This document shows positions 6,535-7,587 of a stretch of DNA of 7,587 bases, one piece after another. The DNA is from CAZHBA01 sp964530225 (GTDB taxonomy: Bacteria > Pseudomonadota > Alphaproteobacteria > UBA6615). The translations under genes were made by a program, and so were the position numbers. A model generated the notes under the pieces. It worked only from the letters and a program-made list of their open reading frames with translations. It searched no databases and was not told where the DNA came from. Positions within the stretch are counted from its first letter, which is position 1, and every line of letters starts with the position of its first letter. The DNA lies in NCBI GenBank assembly GCA_964530225.1, contig CAZHBA010000089.1, forward strand, positions 1-7,587, written 5' to 3'.

Positions 6535-7491
6535 ATGCGTCACTTTCTGGACTTCGAAAAATCGATCGCCGAATTGGAAGGCAAGATCGAAGAGCTTCGC
6601 CACCTTTCCGATAGCGAAGAACTCAACATCGCCGACGAGGTCGGCAAGCTCGAGGCGCAGACCGAAAAGTTGCTGCGCCAGACCTACGGCAAGTTAACGC
6701 CGTGGCAATGCGTACAGGTCGCTCGGCATCCCAACCGGCCTCATGCGTCCGACTATATCGACGCGCTGATTACCGATTTCACGCCGCTGGCCGGTGACCG
6801 GGCCTACGCCGAAGACCGCGCTATCATTGGCGGCTTCGGCCGTTTTCGCGGTTGGTCGGTGACGGTTATCGGACACGAGAAGGGCAGCGATACCGATGGG
6901 CGCATCGCACATAATTTCGGCATGGCTCGTCCCGAAGGTTACCGTAAGGCGCAGCGCCTGATGGCGATGGCCGACCGCTTTGGGCTGCCGGTGATCACGC
7001 TGGTCGACACACCGGGCGCTTATCCCGGTGCTGGCGCGGAGGAACGCGGTCAGGCCGAAGCCATCGCGGAGTCCATACGATCGTGCCTCGCCCTGCGGGT
7101 ACCGTTGGTCTCGGTGGTGATCGGCGAGGGCGGTTCCGGCGGTGCTATCGCGTTGGCCACCGCCAATACGGTTTTGATGCTTGAGCACGCGATTTATTCG
7201 GTGATATCGCCGGAGGGCTGCGCGTCGATCCTGTGGCGCGATGGTGAGAAGGCGCGCGACGCCGCCGAGGCGCTGCGCATCACCTCGGCCGATCTGCTGG
7301 AATTTTCGATAATCGATACCATCGTCGAAGAACCACTGGGCGGTGCCCACCGTGATGTTGAGGACGCCGCGAACCGGGTCGGCCACGCTGTGGCCGATGC
7401 GCTCGATGCGCTGCGCGGTCTCGATGGCAACACGTTACGGTCGCGCCGGCGCGAGAAATTCCTCAAAATGGGAAAATCAGGCCTAGCGTAA
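6535..7491 (+). CDS. accA: Acetyl-CoA carboxylase carboxyltransferase, alpha subunit
   Basis: AccA pairs with AccD to move the carboxyl group from carboxybiotin to acetyl-CoA, giving malonyl-CoA, the committed step of fatty acid synthesis. The 318-residue length is typical. The N-terminus FLDFEKSIAELEGKIEELR (4-22) is the family's helical start, with a coiled-coil-like region to about residue 47. The crotonase-fold core includes QVARHPNRP (61-69), a VIGHEKG block (111-117), DTPGAYPGAGAEERGQAEAI (158-177), the Gly-rich GEGGSGGA (197-204) that helps form the oxyanion hole, and SPEGCASILW (225-234). The gene begins nine bases after the xerD stop without an evident ribosome-binding motif, so it probably depends on upstream translation. 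accD is not in the window, as is usual. No lesion is visible. Confidence 0.97.
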   Translation: MRHFLDFEKSIAELEGKIEELRHLSDSEELNIADEVGKLEAQTEKLLRQTYGKLTPWQCVQVARHPNRPHASDYIDALITDFTPLAGDRAYAEDRAIIGGFGRFRGWSVTVIGHEKGSDTDGRIAHNFGMARPEGYRKAQRLMAMADRFGLPVITLVDTPGAYPGAGAEERGQAEAIAESIRSCLALRVPLVSVVIGEGGSGGAIALATANTVLMLEHAIYSVISPEGCASILWRDGEKARDAAEALRITSADLLEFSIIDTIVEEPLGGAHRDVEDAANRVGHAVADALDALRGLDGNTLRSRRREKFLKMGKSGLA

Positions 7492-7508
7492 CGGCACTGC
7501 AGATCAGT

Positions 7509-7587
7509 TTACCCTATCTTACTACCCAGCACGAACCCCTGTTCGCGCTCGATGTCGCCCAAGACTTCGGCCTGGTCGGAAAACGGC
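7509..7587 (-). CDS. Possible C-terminal end of an unidentified convergent gene
   Basis: A minus-strand frame enters from the right edge and stops with TAA at 7511-7509. Its 25 visible residues read PFSDQAEVLGDIEREQGFV, then LGSKIG. The composition (charged helix followed by a short hydrophobic end) and third-base GC preference look like coding sequence. The convergent position 17 bases past the accA stop would be normal spacing. A stretch this short stays open by chance fairly often, and the other two minus frames also stay open for about 65-75 bases. I do not recognise the family. Confidence 0.4.
   Translation of the reverse strand, partial: PFSDQAEVLGDIEREQGFVLGSKIG

Noticed and set aside
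6694..7386. A 230-residue open frame on the minus strand
   Set aside because: It lies wholly inside accA, which has all its family motifs. The frame's protein is rich in Arg, His and Gln without recognisable domains, as expected of a shadow of a GC-rich gene.

Overview
This is an ordinary-looking chromosomal housekeeping segment from an alphaproteobacterium, most likely near the Rhodospirillales. That reading rests on the moderately GC-rich sequence, the aroK-aroB-CNNM/CBS protein order, and a xerD-accA pair lying divergently beside it. I see no mobile element, CRISPR array, tRNA, rRNA or phage gene.

Left half, minus strand (read from about 3328 down to 1): shikimate kinase (aroK) overlaps 3-dehydroquinate synthase (aroB) by an ATGA junction. 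A CNNM/CBS/CorC-type membrane protein follows after 28 bases, and after 54 more bases the start of a DUF2889-like protein that runs off the left edge. The four genes are close and co-directional, so a single transcript is likely. aroB and aroK supply steps 2 and 5 of the shikimate pathway. The CNNM protein belongs to a family tied to Mg2+/Co2+ handling or envelope stress.

Centre: a 176-base divergent intergenic region (3329-3504) separates the two transcription units. It holds a weak candidate plus-strand promoter and a small inverted repeat.

Right half, plus strand: a 44-residue single-span membrane protein (3505-3639) is followed by a 646-residue exported, helix-rich protein of unknown function that overlaps it by 20 bases. 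The exported protein overlaps the tyrosine recombinase gene xerD by ATGA, and accA (acetyl-CoA carboxylase carboxyltransferase alpha subunit) follows nine bases later. This is a tightly packed, probably translationally coupled operon. At the right edge a minus-strand reading frame may be the C-terminal end of a convergent gene.

The least understood content is the pair formed by the 44-residue membrane peptide and the 646-residue exported protein. They are the only items here that could hold undescribed biology. The rest is well-known core metabolism and chromosome maintenance.
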